In this document: one piece after another, positions 1-5,037 of the stretch
Layout of the letters: each line of letters starts with the position of its first letter
How positions within the stretch are numbered: position 1 is the first letter of the stretch
Assembly: GCA_945865355.1 (NCBI GenBank)
Contig: CAMBDN010000191.1
Coordinates: 1-5,037, forward strand
Reading direction: 5' to 3'
DNA: 5,037 nucleotides
DNA from: Legionella genomosp. 1
Lineage (GTDB): Bacteria > Pseudomonadota > Gammaproteobacteria > Legionellales > Legionellaceae
Made by a program: the position numbers and the translations under genes
The notes under the pieces: model-generated
What the model was told of the DNA's origin: nothing
Databases searched by the model: none
Seen by the model: the letters and a program-made list of their open reading frames with translations, nothing else

Positions 1-388
1 GGGAGGCCAATAACAACGTCAGGTGATCGCCGTTGCAACGGCTAATTAGTGCTTGCAAGGTATCCATCTGAATCAAGGGCACATCTGCGTATAACACCAA
101 CACGGTACTTGTCGTCGGAATAGCTGGCAAAGCCTGGAGCACCGCATGTCCTGTACCTAACTGCTCAGCCTGAACAACCCAATTAACCGGCAACATTGGT
201 AAGGCTTGCTGGATTTGCTCACTTCTGTGGCCGATAATGACATGGATACCTTCTGGATTTAAACCGCGCGCGGTATCCACCACACGTGCAAGCATTGCTT
301 GACCACCCACCTGATGTAGCACTTTTGGGGTCTTCGAATACATCCTCTTACCCTGGCCCGCAGCCAGAATGACAATATGCAGTGACAT
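1..388 (-). CDS. glmU: GlmU N-terminal part: bifunctional UDP-GlcNAc pyrophosphorylase / GlcN-1-P acetyltransferase (partial)
   Basis: GlmU acetylates glucosamine-1-phosphate and then joins it to UTP, making UDP-GlcNAc for peptidoglycan and lipopolysaccharide in the cytoplasm. Only the first 129 codons of the uridylyltransferase domain are present; the rest of that domain and the C-terminal left-handed beta-helix acetyltransferase lie beyond the left edge. The nucleotide-binding loop LAAGQGKRM is at residues 8-16, followed by the conserved lysine in TPKVLH (K22). QAEQLGTGHA at 73-82 contacts the uracil, and YADVPLI at 100-106 carries the metal-binding Asp102. These match E. coli K25, Q76, G81-T82 and D105 with a constant offset of three. 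E. coli has YGDVPLI where this protein has YADVPLI. The start is ATG at 388, with a weak AGGA at 402-405, 13 bases upstream. It diverges from the unknown gene at 496. The identification is secure. Confidence 0.97.
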   Translation of the reverse strand, partial: MSLHIVILAAGQGKRMYSKTPKVLHQVGGQAMLARVVDTARGLNPEGIHVIIGHRSEQIQQALPMLPVNWVVQAEQLGTGHAVLQALPAIPTTSTVLVLYADVPLIQMDTLQALISRCNGDHLTLLLAS

Positions 389-401
389 GGCGATTCTTAT
401 T

Positions 402-405
402 TCCT
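402..405 (-). promoter_or_regulatory. Weak ribosome binding site of glmU
   Basis: Read on the minus strand this is AGGA, with 13 bases between it and the glmU ATG at 388. The spacing is longer than usual. No other purine-rich stretch lies closer, and no in-frame alternative start lies just upstream, so this is the best candidate. Confidence 0.4.
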
Positions 406-418
406 ATTGTTTGAAACG

Positions 419-448
419 GGTATAAACAGTCTGTATCCATTTTGCGAA
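419..448 (-). promoter_or_regulatory. Candidate sigma-70 promoter for glmU
   Basis: On the minus strand, TTCGCA (443-448) could serve as a -35 element (4 of 6 matches) and TATACC (419-424) as a -10 element (4 of 6), with an 18-base spacer. Transcription would begin near 412, giving a leader of about 24 bases. The elements are only moderate matches and the call rests mainly on position. The -35 overlaps the -35 region of the opposing promoter. Confidence 0.3.
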
Positions 449-468
449 CTAGAAATTTTTGCTATGAT
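440..468 (+). promoter_or_regulatory. Extended -10 promoter of the 422-residue unknown gene
   Basis: TATGAT at 463-468 matches the -10 consensus in 5 of 6 positions and is preceded by TGC at 460-462, giving the extended TGn motif. The -35 is poor: TTTTGC at 440-445 with a 17-base spacer, or TTGCGA at 442-447 with a 15-base spacer. This is typical of extended -10 promoters, which depend less on -35. Transcription would start near 475, leaving a leader of about 20 bases that contains the ribosome binding site. A TTG start at 442 would lie upstream of this transcript start, which argues for the ATG at 496. Confidence 0.6.
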
Positions 469-484
469 AAAAAATACAGACAAC

Positions 485-488
485 GGAG
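485..488 (+). promoter_or_regulatory. Ribosome binding site that fixes the start at 496
   Basis: GGAG lies 7 bases before the ATG at 496, an ideal Shine-Dalgarno spacing. It favours this ATG over the in-frame TTG at 442, which has no comparable upstream site. Confidence 0.75.
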
Positions 489-495
489 CAGTGCC

Positions 496-1764
496 ATGAC
501 CATTTTTCTTAACGTAGCCAAAGTTGTAATTCATGACACCATCAACACAATCATAGATGACTCACAAAAAGCTAACAAGACCTATTGGGCAACGACCACC
601 CGCGCAATCGCTATATCGGAAGCAAAATGTGCTCAGCTCCGAAAATGCCTAAAGGAACTGCCTGGGATAATGGATGGCGTCAACGATGGGGCCACCCGTG
701 ATTTGTTATCAGGATTTATTATAGCTGTGCTAGGTGAGGTAGAAAAAGCAAGAGGAATGGAGCATAGTGAGGGCAATACGGAACTAACCTTGAAATCATT
801 ATTAACCTCCCTGCCACTCATTTATCATGATCTTGAGCATCGCCCATTATTGGATATTCCCGATGACAGCACCCCCCTAAACCAATTTCGCAATGGTGTT
901 GCCCTTTTTTACGCAAGAAAAATGGTAAGAAACAATATGCCGGGATTTAAGCCGGAACAATTATTAGGAGCTGGACTGGCCTTCTCTGCCGCACTGGACC
1001 AAACTGTTCAAAATGCGCTGATAAAATGTACTCGATCAATGCTCCTTCAAGAGAAATTGGCAGCGGCGTCACCGGACATTGTGAAAGACGCGGCTGATAG
1101 TAAGTGCTCTTACCCATTGATCCAAACGGAACTTGTTCTTTATCATTTTGAAGCGCTTAAGCGCGCGCAGAAAGAATTAACTTCGGGGTATAAATTCGTA
1201 TCGTATTTTCACCCAGACAATGAATTATTAAAAAGATGTTTATCAGAAAGAGTCGATGAATTAAGCCTGACTGGTATCCCAGAAAATACATTTGACGAAC
1301 AAGATGAAGAATCATCGGGAGCAAGCGCTAATGAGCATGAAAAAGGAGAAAAACCTGGGGTATCCGTGCCGCCATGGCACCAAACCAGATCAATGGGTGA
1401 GGAAGGGCGCAAACAATTAAGAGGCATGAAGGAACTAGGGCGGGACTCATTACAGGCAGACCACCACACCAACTTACCAACGCAAGATGCTCGCTTAGAA
1501 CTGACGACAAGTACGGGCTTGATGCTCACCCAATTAGCGAATGGTTCTGGTGAAATAAGCTTCGAGCTACCTGTATCTAAGGATCGAACTCCATCCAGCA
1601 TACCAGTCGATGAAGACAAAAAACCATTGGCCGCCAAACCCAGTCTTCACAGTGCGCCACCAACGGCGGATAGTGCTCGAGAAGCCGCTGTAACATTATC
1701 AAAAAAAAACAGAAGACAAAAAGCAGCTACGGCCTCGTCCTCAACTGGTGCTAATTTTAGTTAA
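496..1764 (+). CDS. Unknown 422-residue protein with disordered C-terminal third; possible secreted effector
   Basis: I do not recognise this protein or any catalytic motif in it. Residues 1 to about 262 have the mixed hydrophobic and charged pattern of a mostly helical globular domain, for example FIIAVLGEVEKA at 74-85, FRNGVALFYARKMV at 131-144 and LVLYHFEALKRAQKEL at 213-228. The first 20 residues are fairly hydrophobic but contain Lys9, His13 and Asp14, so there is no clear signal peptide or membrane segment. An acidic stretch, roughly 267-286 (DEQDEESS and following), leads into a tail rich in Gly, Ser, Thr, Pro, Ala and charge, probably disordered. The tail has a basic cluster KKNRRQK at 403-409 and ends in SSSTGANFS. 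The gene is a single unit with its own promoter between glmU and ansA. In a Legionella-like host this layout fits a type IV effector, though there is no glutamate block near the end. A run of nine A at 1701-1709 could cause frameshifting. It is confidently a real gene; its role is open. Confidence 0.85.
   Translation: MTIFLNVAKVVIHDTINTIIDDSQKANKTYWATTTRAIAISEAKCAQLRKCLKELPGIMDGVNDGATRDLLSGFIIAVLGEVEKARGMEHSEGNTELTLKSLLTSLPLIYHDLEHRPLLDIPDDSTPLNQFRNGVALFYARKMVRNNMPGFKPEQLLGAGLAFSAALDQTVQNALIKCTRSMLLQEKLAAASPDIVKDAADSKCSYPLIQTELVLYHFEALKRAQKELTSGYKFVSYFHPDNELLKRCLSERVDELSLTGIPENTFDEQDEESSGASANEHEKGEKPGVSVPPWHQTRSMGEEGRKQLRGMKELGRDSLQADHHTNLPTQDARLELTTSTGLMLTQLANGSGEISFELPVSKDRTPSSIPVDEDKKPLAAKPSLHSAPPTADSAREAAVTLSKKNRRQKAATASSSTGANFS
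1701..1709 (+). repeat. Run of nine A near the 3' end of the unknown gene
   Basis: Codons 402-405 read TCA AAA AAA AAC. The last seven bases form A AAA AAC in the zero frame, the X XXY YYZ pattern of a -1 slippery site. A -1 shift ends at the TAA at 1752-1754, and loss of one A leads to the TGA at 1781-1783, so each frame gives a different short C-terminus. Whether slippage occurs cannot be told from sequence. Confidence 0.9.
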
Positions 1765-1772
1765 ACATGATC

Positions 1773-1797
1773 CCGCATTTTGATGCGCTGCATGCGG
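1773..1797. repeat. Small nested inverted repeats in the convergent gap
   Basis: CCGCAT (1773-1778) pairs with ATGCGG (1792-1797) across a 13-base loop. Alternatively CGCAT (1774-1778) pairs with ATGCG (1783-1787) across TTTG. A second weak repeat, GGTAT (1803-1807) and ATACC (1821-1825), follows. The position between two converging genes suggests a role in ending transcription, but no T-tract follows on either strand, so this is not a standard intrinsic terminator. Confidence 0.35.
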
Positions 1798-1841
1798 ACG
1801 AGGGTATGAGATACATCAAGATACCAGCTGGAATTACCCCA

Positions 1842-2852
1842 TCATTGACTGAGCTCGCCACATAACTCCGTTTCCATCAACGTCTTTACTTGGGTGACAT
1901 CTGCGTATTTACTCAGTAAATACAATAGCTTGCAATGGGCTGCTTCCGGGGTCATATCATGACCACTGATAAGGCCCGCCTGCTTTAAGGTATAACCCGT
2001 AGCATATTGACTCATCTCAACGTGTCCGTGCTGACATTGGCTGCAATTAACAATGACGACGCCCCGTTTGCATGCATCTTCCAATAAGGTCAAAAATCGT
2101 GGCTCATTATTTTGTGCATTACCAGCCCCATACGTTTCAAGAACTAAACCACTTAATGGTTGCTGCAGAATATAGGCCAGTACATCCGTTGCAAAACCTG
2201 GGAATAATCTAAAGTTGGCAATAAAGTGGGGGCGAATGGTTTGCAAATGAAAAGGGATTTCAACGGGCTTAAGGAGTAACCTTTTATTAAGCACAATATC
2301 AATACCAATCGTCGCGAGATGTGGAAAATTAGGTGAGTCGAATGCATTGAATTGCTGTGCACTCACTTTTTGAGCACGATTACCGCGCAACAAATGCTGA
2401 TTAAAATAAATACATACTTCTTTTATTGGTTGATGAGCACAAAGCCATAAGGAGGTAATAACATTATCTACCGCATCATTACGCACTTCAGATAGCGGTA
2501 TTTGCGAACCGGTGAGAATGACCGCTTTACTTAAGTTTTCCAACATAAAAGACAATGCTGAGGCCGTGTATGCCATCGTATCTGTGCCATGAAAAATCAC
2601 AAAACCATCAAAATTATCATATTCTTCTGTGATATCTGCGGCAATCCGGTTCCACTCACTGACCGTCATATTCGACGAATCAAGTAGAGGTTGGTATTCT
2701 TTGATAACGTAATTGGGCATGTCAGGGTGCGATAATGCCGGTAATTTTGCCAAGGCAGATAAGACATAACCCTGCGCCGGCTCATAACCATGATGAGTCT
2801 TGACGCTGCTAATCGTGCCACCTGTGTTGATAATAAGGATATTTTTTTTCAT
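1842..2852 (-). CDS. ansA: Type I (cytoplasmic) L-asparaginase AnsA
   Basis: It hydrolyses L-asparagine to L-aspartate and ammonia. The protein is 336 residues, against 338 for E. coli AnsA, and I can align the two from end to end from memory. The first active-site motif NTGGTIS is at 9-15, with the nucleophile-type Thr13. DSSN at 58-61 binds substrate, HGTDTMAYT at 88-96 gives Thr90 and Asp91, and the catalytic Lys is K162 in GNRAQK. There is no signal peptide, which fits the cytoplasmic class rather than periplasmic AnsB. Cys273 in NCSQCQHG is kept. Positions equivalent to E. coli Thr162 and Arg240, which I recall as part of the allosteric site, are Gln161 and Glu239 here. The start at 2852 gives the family N-terminus (MKKNILIINTGG); an in-frame ATG at 2870 would add six residues and has a slightly better but weak upstream TAAGAA. 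The frame stays open to 2981, beyond any likely start. It diverges from rppH and converges with the unknown gene. Confidence 0.96.
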   Translation of the reverse strand: MKKNILIINTGGTISSVKTHHGYEPAQGYVLSALAKLPALSHPDMPNYVIKEYQPLLDSSNMTVSEWNRIAADITEEYDNFDGFVIFHGTDTMAYTASALSFMLENLSKAVILTGSQIPLSEVRNDAVDNVITSLWLCAHQPIKEVCIYFNQHLLRGNRAQKVSAQQFNAFDSPNFPHLATIGIDIVLNKRLLLKPVEIPFHLQTIRPHFIANFRLFPGFATDVLAYILQQPLSGLVLETYGAGNAQNNEPRFLTLLEDACKRGVVIVNCSQCQHGHVEMSQYATGYTLKQAGLISGHDMTPEAAHCKLLYLLSKYADVTQVKTLMETELCGELSQ

Positions 2853-2909
2853 CTTCTCATCGTAATACATACAATTAATTCTTACTACACCAGAATATCG
2901 CAGTTTTAT

Positions 2910-2939
2910 TTGCCAAGCTCTTACATTGTGTGGAAAAAT
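2910..2939 (+). promoter_or_regulatory. Weak candidate promoter for rppH-ptsP
   Basis: TTGCCA at 2910-2915 matches the -35 consensus in 5 of 6 positions. The best -10 at a workable distance is AAAAAT at 2934-2939 (4 of 6) after an 18-base spacer. It lies in the 121-base region between the divergent ansA and rppH starts, where an rppH promoter is expected. I could not pick a convincing ansA promoter on the other strand. Confidence 0.2.
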
Positions 2940-2973
2940 CAATGAATTAAGGTTTGTTGTAAGCAATAATACC

Positions 2974-3498
2974 ATGGTCATTGATCGAGCCGGTTACCGG
3001 TTGAATGTAGGGATCATTCTAACGAACGATTCTGGGCGAGTCTTTTGGGGTAGGCGTCAAGGCCATGATGCTTGGCAATTTCCTCAAGGGGGGCTTGCGG
3101 CAGGTGAAGCTGCCATGGATGCTATGTTTCGCGAATTACATGAAGAAATTGGCCTGGAACGCGATGATGTTGAAATATTGGGCGTCACCAAACGGTGGCT
3201 TAAGTATCGACTACCCAAACAATATTTGCGACACGGAACAGAGCCCTTGGTCATTGGCCAAAAACAAAAGTGGTATCTATTGAAGCTTAGTTCTAGCGAA
3301 CAGAAGATTCGCCTTGATTTAAGTGACTCCCCAGAATTTGATAGTTGGCGATGGATAGACTACTTCGAGCCACAGGAGCAAGTTATTTTTTTCAAAAAAC
3401 AAGTTTATGTGCAAGCGCTGAAAGAATTGGAGCATTTCATTAAAAAAAGACGTACGCCATTTGGCGCCCGTCGCAAACGAGGTCATCATGGTCGTTAA
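2974..3498 (+). CDS. rppH: RppH, RNA 5'-pyrophosphohydrolase (Nudix family)
   Basis: RppH removes pyrophosphate from the 5' end of primary transcripts, leaving the monophosphate that lets RNase E begin decay; it was formerly called NudH or an invasion-associated MutT protein. The 174 residues (E. coli 176) carry the whole Nudix box at 39-61, G-x5-E-x7-REL-x-EE-x-GL, with metal-binding Glu54, Glu57 and Glu58. Other hallmarks are GYR at 7-9, WQFPQGG at 34-40, WLKYRLPK at 75-82, IGQKQKWYLL at 94-103 and PEFDSWRW at 120-127. The tail is basic (KKRRTPFGARRKRG, 157-170), like the RRKRG end of E. coli RppH. The start is ATG at 2974, matching the family N-terminus; only a weak TAAG at 2960-2963 precedes it. 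An upstream in-frame TTG at 2926 would add 16 residues unlike the family. ptsP follows 28 bases downstream, very likely in the same transcript. Confidence 0.97.
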   Translation: MVIDRAGYRLNVGIILTNDSGRVFWGRRQGHDAWQFPQGGLAAGEAAMDAMFRELHEEIGLERDDVEILGVTKRWLKYRLPKQYLRHGTEPLVIGQKQKWYLLKLSSSEQKIRLDLSDSPEFDSWRWIDYFEPQEQVIFFKKQVYVQALKELEHFIKKRRTPFGARRKRGHHGR

Positions 3499-3499
3499 T

Positions 3500-3526
3500 A
3501 TGCTAAACAACATCAACTCACCTTAA
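3500..3526 (+). other. Eight-codon mini-ORF filling the rppH-ptsP gap
   Basis: ATG at 3500 begins one base after the rppH stop (3496-3498). It reads MLNNINSP and stops at TAA 3524-3526, directly against the ptsP ATG at 3527 and in the same frame. Neither this ATG nor that of ptsP has a visible Shine-Dalgarno sequence, so ribosomes ending rppH might reinitiate here and then at ptsP. It could equally be chance in a short AT-rich gap. Confidence 0.25.
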
Positions 3527-5037
3527 ATGCTGAAAATATTAAAACGTATCGTACAAGATGTTACCACAGCCACCCATCTCACAGATGCACTAGCAACATT
3601 GGTGCAACGAGTACGCTCAGCCATTGCCGCTGATGCTGTTGCGGTCTATCTCATTGATAATAAGAATGCCGATTATGTATTAATTGCCACGGACGGCCTA
3701 AACAAGCAAGCCGAATCAAAGGTACGCATCGCGCTAGACCAAGGTTTAGTAGGTCTTGTGGGCCGCCGCGAAGAACCGGTTAACATTTGTAATGCCCCGT
3801 CTCATCCCGATTTTTACCACAATCCGCTGTTAGATGACGAGCGACTCAACGCTTTTCTGGGTGTACCGCTGATTCAGCATCGCAAACTTTATGGTGTATT
3901 AACGCTGCAGCAGCTCGAAGAACGCTGCTTTGACGACGCAGAGGAAGCCTTCTTAATCACCCTTGCCGCACAGTTAGGTGGCATCATTGCCCACGCTGAA
4001 GCAACGGGAGAGCTGGCACAATTAACGCAGCTACAATCACCAGGCTTAGCGAACGCTGACATCGTACAAATTGCTTTAACCGGAATAGGAAGTGTGCCAG
4101 GCGTTGCCATCGGAACCGCCGTTGTTGTTTACCCCCCAGCAGATATTGATGCTGTTCCCCGTAATACCGTTGAAGATATAGACGGTGAAATAGCTATTTT
4201 CTATGAAGCCCTTCAAGCGGCACGTGACAACATGCATCGCTTAGGTCGACGCATGAAAGCGAGTGTTGACGAAGACGAGCTTGCATTATTTGATGTCTAT
4301 TTGCGCATACTTGATAATGACAGTTTGGGGGCCGAGGTCGAACAAGAGATCCGTAATGAGCAATTAAGTGCACAAGCCGCCTTAGCCGCCGTCATTAAAC
4401 GGCATATCCTACAATTTGAAAACATGAAAGATGATTACTTACGTGAACGAGCTAGCGATATCCGTGATATCGGTCGGCGCGTACTAGCGGAGTTACAGTC
4501 GTATCAACATGAAGACATCGCCTATCCAAGACGAACAATCCTGGTTGGTGAGGAAATTTCTGCAGCGGCTCTAGCCGAGGTACCTGAAGGCCAATTAGCC
4601 GGTGTAGTCTCAGCAAAAGGGGCTAACAACTCCCACGTTGCCATTTTAGCGCGCGCTTTAGGCGTACCAGCGGTTATGGGTGTCCGTGGATTGAAAATAG
4701 AACAATTGTCGCGTCGTGCGATCATTGTTGATGGCTACTACGGCCATGTGTTCGTTTCGCCCACCAAAGCATTACTTGCCGAATATAAACAATTAATTCA
4801 AGAAGAGGACGCGCTTAACCTAAGTCTAGAAAGCCTACGAGATAAACCCGCAGAAACGACGGATAATTATCGAGTGTCACTTCAGGTTAATACTGGACTT
4901 GCCATGGATGCGGGCTTGTCTATGAGCGTAGGCGCTGAAGGGGTAGGGCTTTACCGCTCTGAAATCCCCTTCATGAGCCGTGACCGCTTCCCCTCAGAAG
5001 ATGAGCAATTCATCATTTACCGACAAATTCTCAAAGC
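3527..5037 (+). CDS. ptsP: PtsP (EI-Ntr), PEP-protein phosphotransferase of the nitrogen PTS (partial, 3' end missing)
   Basis: EI-Ntr takes phosphate from phosphoenolpyruvate and passes it to NPr (PtsO) and then EIIA-Ntr (PtsN), a regulatory chain that responds to nitrogen status and influences potassium and stress control. The frame is open from the ATG at 3527 to the right edge, giving 503 codons of about 750. Residues about 17-155 form a GAF sensory domain (DQGLVGLVGR at 71-80, FLGVPLIQ at 110-117). The EI N-terminal and phosphohistidine region follows, starting near GIGSVPGVAIG (186-196). The phosphorylated residue is His370 in GANNSHVAILARALGVPAVMG (365-385). The PEP-binding barrel starts near GVGLYRSEIPFM (472-483), with RSE where E. 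coli has RTE. The GAF domain and NSH motif distinguish it from sugar-PTS enzyme I. An in-frame TAA directly precedes the ATG, so no longer start is possible. There is no clear ribosome binding site, which suggests coupling to rppH. ptsO and ptsN are not in the window. Confidence 0.97.
   Translation, partial: MLKILKRIVQDVTTATHLTDALATLVQRVRSAIAADAVAVYLIDNKNADYVLIATDGLNKQAESKVRIALDQGLVGLVGRREEPVNICNAPSHPDFYHNPLLDDERLNAFLGVPLIQHRKLYGVLTLQQLEERCFDDAEEAFLITLAAQLGGIIAHAEATGELAQLTQLQSPGLANADIVQIALTGIGSVPGVAIGTAVVVYPPADIDAVPRNTVEDIDGEIAIFYEALQAARDNMHRLGRRMKASVDEDELALFDVYLRILDNDSLGAEVEQEIRNEQLSAQAALAAVIKRHILQFENMKDDYLRERASDIRDIGRRVLAELQSYQHEDIAYPRRTILVGEEISAAALAEVPEGQLAGVVSAKGANNSHVAILARALGVPAVMGVRGLKIEQLSRRAIIVDGYYGHVFVSPTKALLAEYKQLIQEEDALNLSLESLRDKPAETTDNYRVSLQVNTGLAMDAGLSMSVGAEGVGLYRSEIPFMSRDRFPSEDEQFIIYRQILK

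Noticed and set aside
442..495. TTG start at 442 for the unknown gene, giving 440 residues
   Set aside because: It lies upstream of the predicted transcription start near 475 and overlaps the -35 region. The ATG at 496 has GGAG at ideal spacing.
1209..1637. 142-residue minus-strand open frame inside the unknown gene
   Set aside because: It is the Ser/Pro-rich complement of the low-complexity tail, with no recognisable domain and no separate promoter or ribosome binding site noted. It reads as a shadow, as do 633-821 and 1328-1510.
2153..2362. 69-residue minus-strand open frame inside ansA
   Set aside because: It overlaps the well-supported asparaginase frame and resembles no family.
2920..2963. 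Inverted repeat CTTACA / TGTAAG between ansA and rppH as an operator
   Set aside because: Only six bases pair, with a 32-base gap and no extension on either side, which is easily chance in this region.
2926..2973. TTG start at 2926 for rppH
   Set aside because: The added 16 residues do not match the family. ATG 2974 gives the usual short N-terminus before GYR.
2853..2981. 43-residue N-terminal extension of AnsA
   Set aside because: The open frame continues upstream into the rppH start, but the family begins at the MKKN...TGGT region and the length from 2852 fits E. coli AnsA.
2990..3000. Palindrome CCGGTTACCGG as a regulatory hairpin
   Set aside because: It lies within rppH codons for Ala-Gly-Tyr-Arg that are conserved for protein reasons, and is too short to claim a role.
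3319..3516. 65-residue minus-strand open frame over the end of rppH
   Set aside because: It is antisense to a confident Nudix gene, with no support of its own.
3889..4110. Minus-strand open frame inside ptsP; also 4522-4725
   Set aside because: Both are complements of the ptsP frame, which is continuous and family-matching throughout.
4461..4479. Short direct repeat GATATCCGTGATATC in ptsP
   Set aside because: It encodes the conserved RASDIRDIGRR region, and the repetition follows from the Asp-Ile-Arg-Asp-Ile sequence.

Overview
The window reads as chromosomal DNA of a gammaproteobacterium. The best guess is Legionella or a relative in the Legionellales: the RppH and PtsP protein sequences look most like that group to me, from memory and without a search. 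Housekeeping genes surround one gene I do not recognise.

Layout. (1) Positions 1-388, minus strand: the N-terminal 129 codons of glmU, which runs off the left edge. (2) 389-495: a compact divergent promoter region holding an extended -10 promoter and a good ribosome binding site for the next gene, plus a weaker promoter facing glmU. (3) 496-1764, plus strand: a 422-residue protein of unknown function with a helical-looking N-terminal two thirds and a low-complexity, probably disordered C-terminal third. (4) 1765-1841: a short convergent gap with small inverted repeats but no classic terminator. (5) 1842-2852, minus strand: ansA, a cytoplasmic type I L-asparaginase. (6) 2853-2973: a divergent intergenic region. 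(7) 2974-3498, plus strand: rppH, the Nudix RNA pyrophosphohydrolase. (8) 3527-5037, plus strand: ptsP, enzyme I of the nitrogen-related phosphotransferase system, which runs off the right edge after 503 codons. No gene-free stretch exceeds 300 bases.

How the genes fit together. rppH and ptsP are 28 bases apart on the same strand and are very likely one operon, as in Escherichia coli. RppH starts 5'-end-dependent mRNA decay, and PtsP (EI-Ntr) feeds phosphate from PEP into a regulatory cascade that reports nitrogen status. ansA diverges from this operon and releases ammonia and aspartate from asparagine, so a nitrogen link is conceivable but only inferred. glmU makes UDP-GlcNAc for the envelope.

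The item most worth attention is the unknown gene. It is a single gene with its own promoter, placed between conserved genes. Its tail is rich in Ala, Ser and Thr, carries a basic cluster, and is encoded through a run of nine A that could shift the reading frame at the extreme C-terminus. In a Legionella-like host this would make it a candidate secreted effector, but nothing in the sequence proves that. I found no RNA genes, CRISPR arrays, insertion sequences, attachment sites or replication origin.
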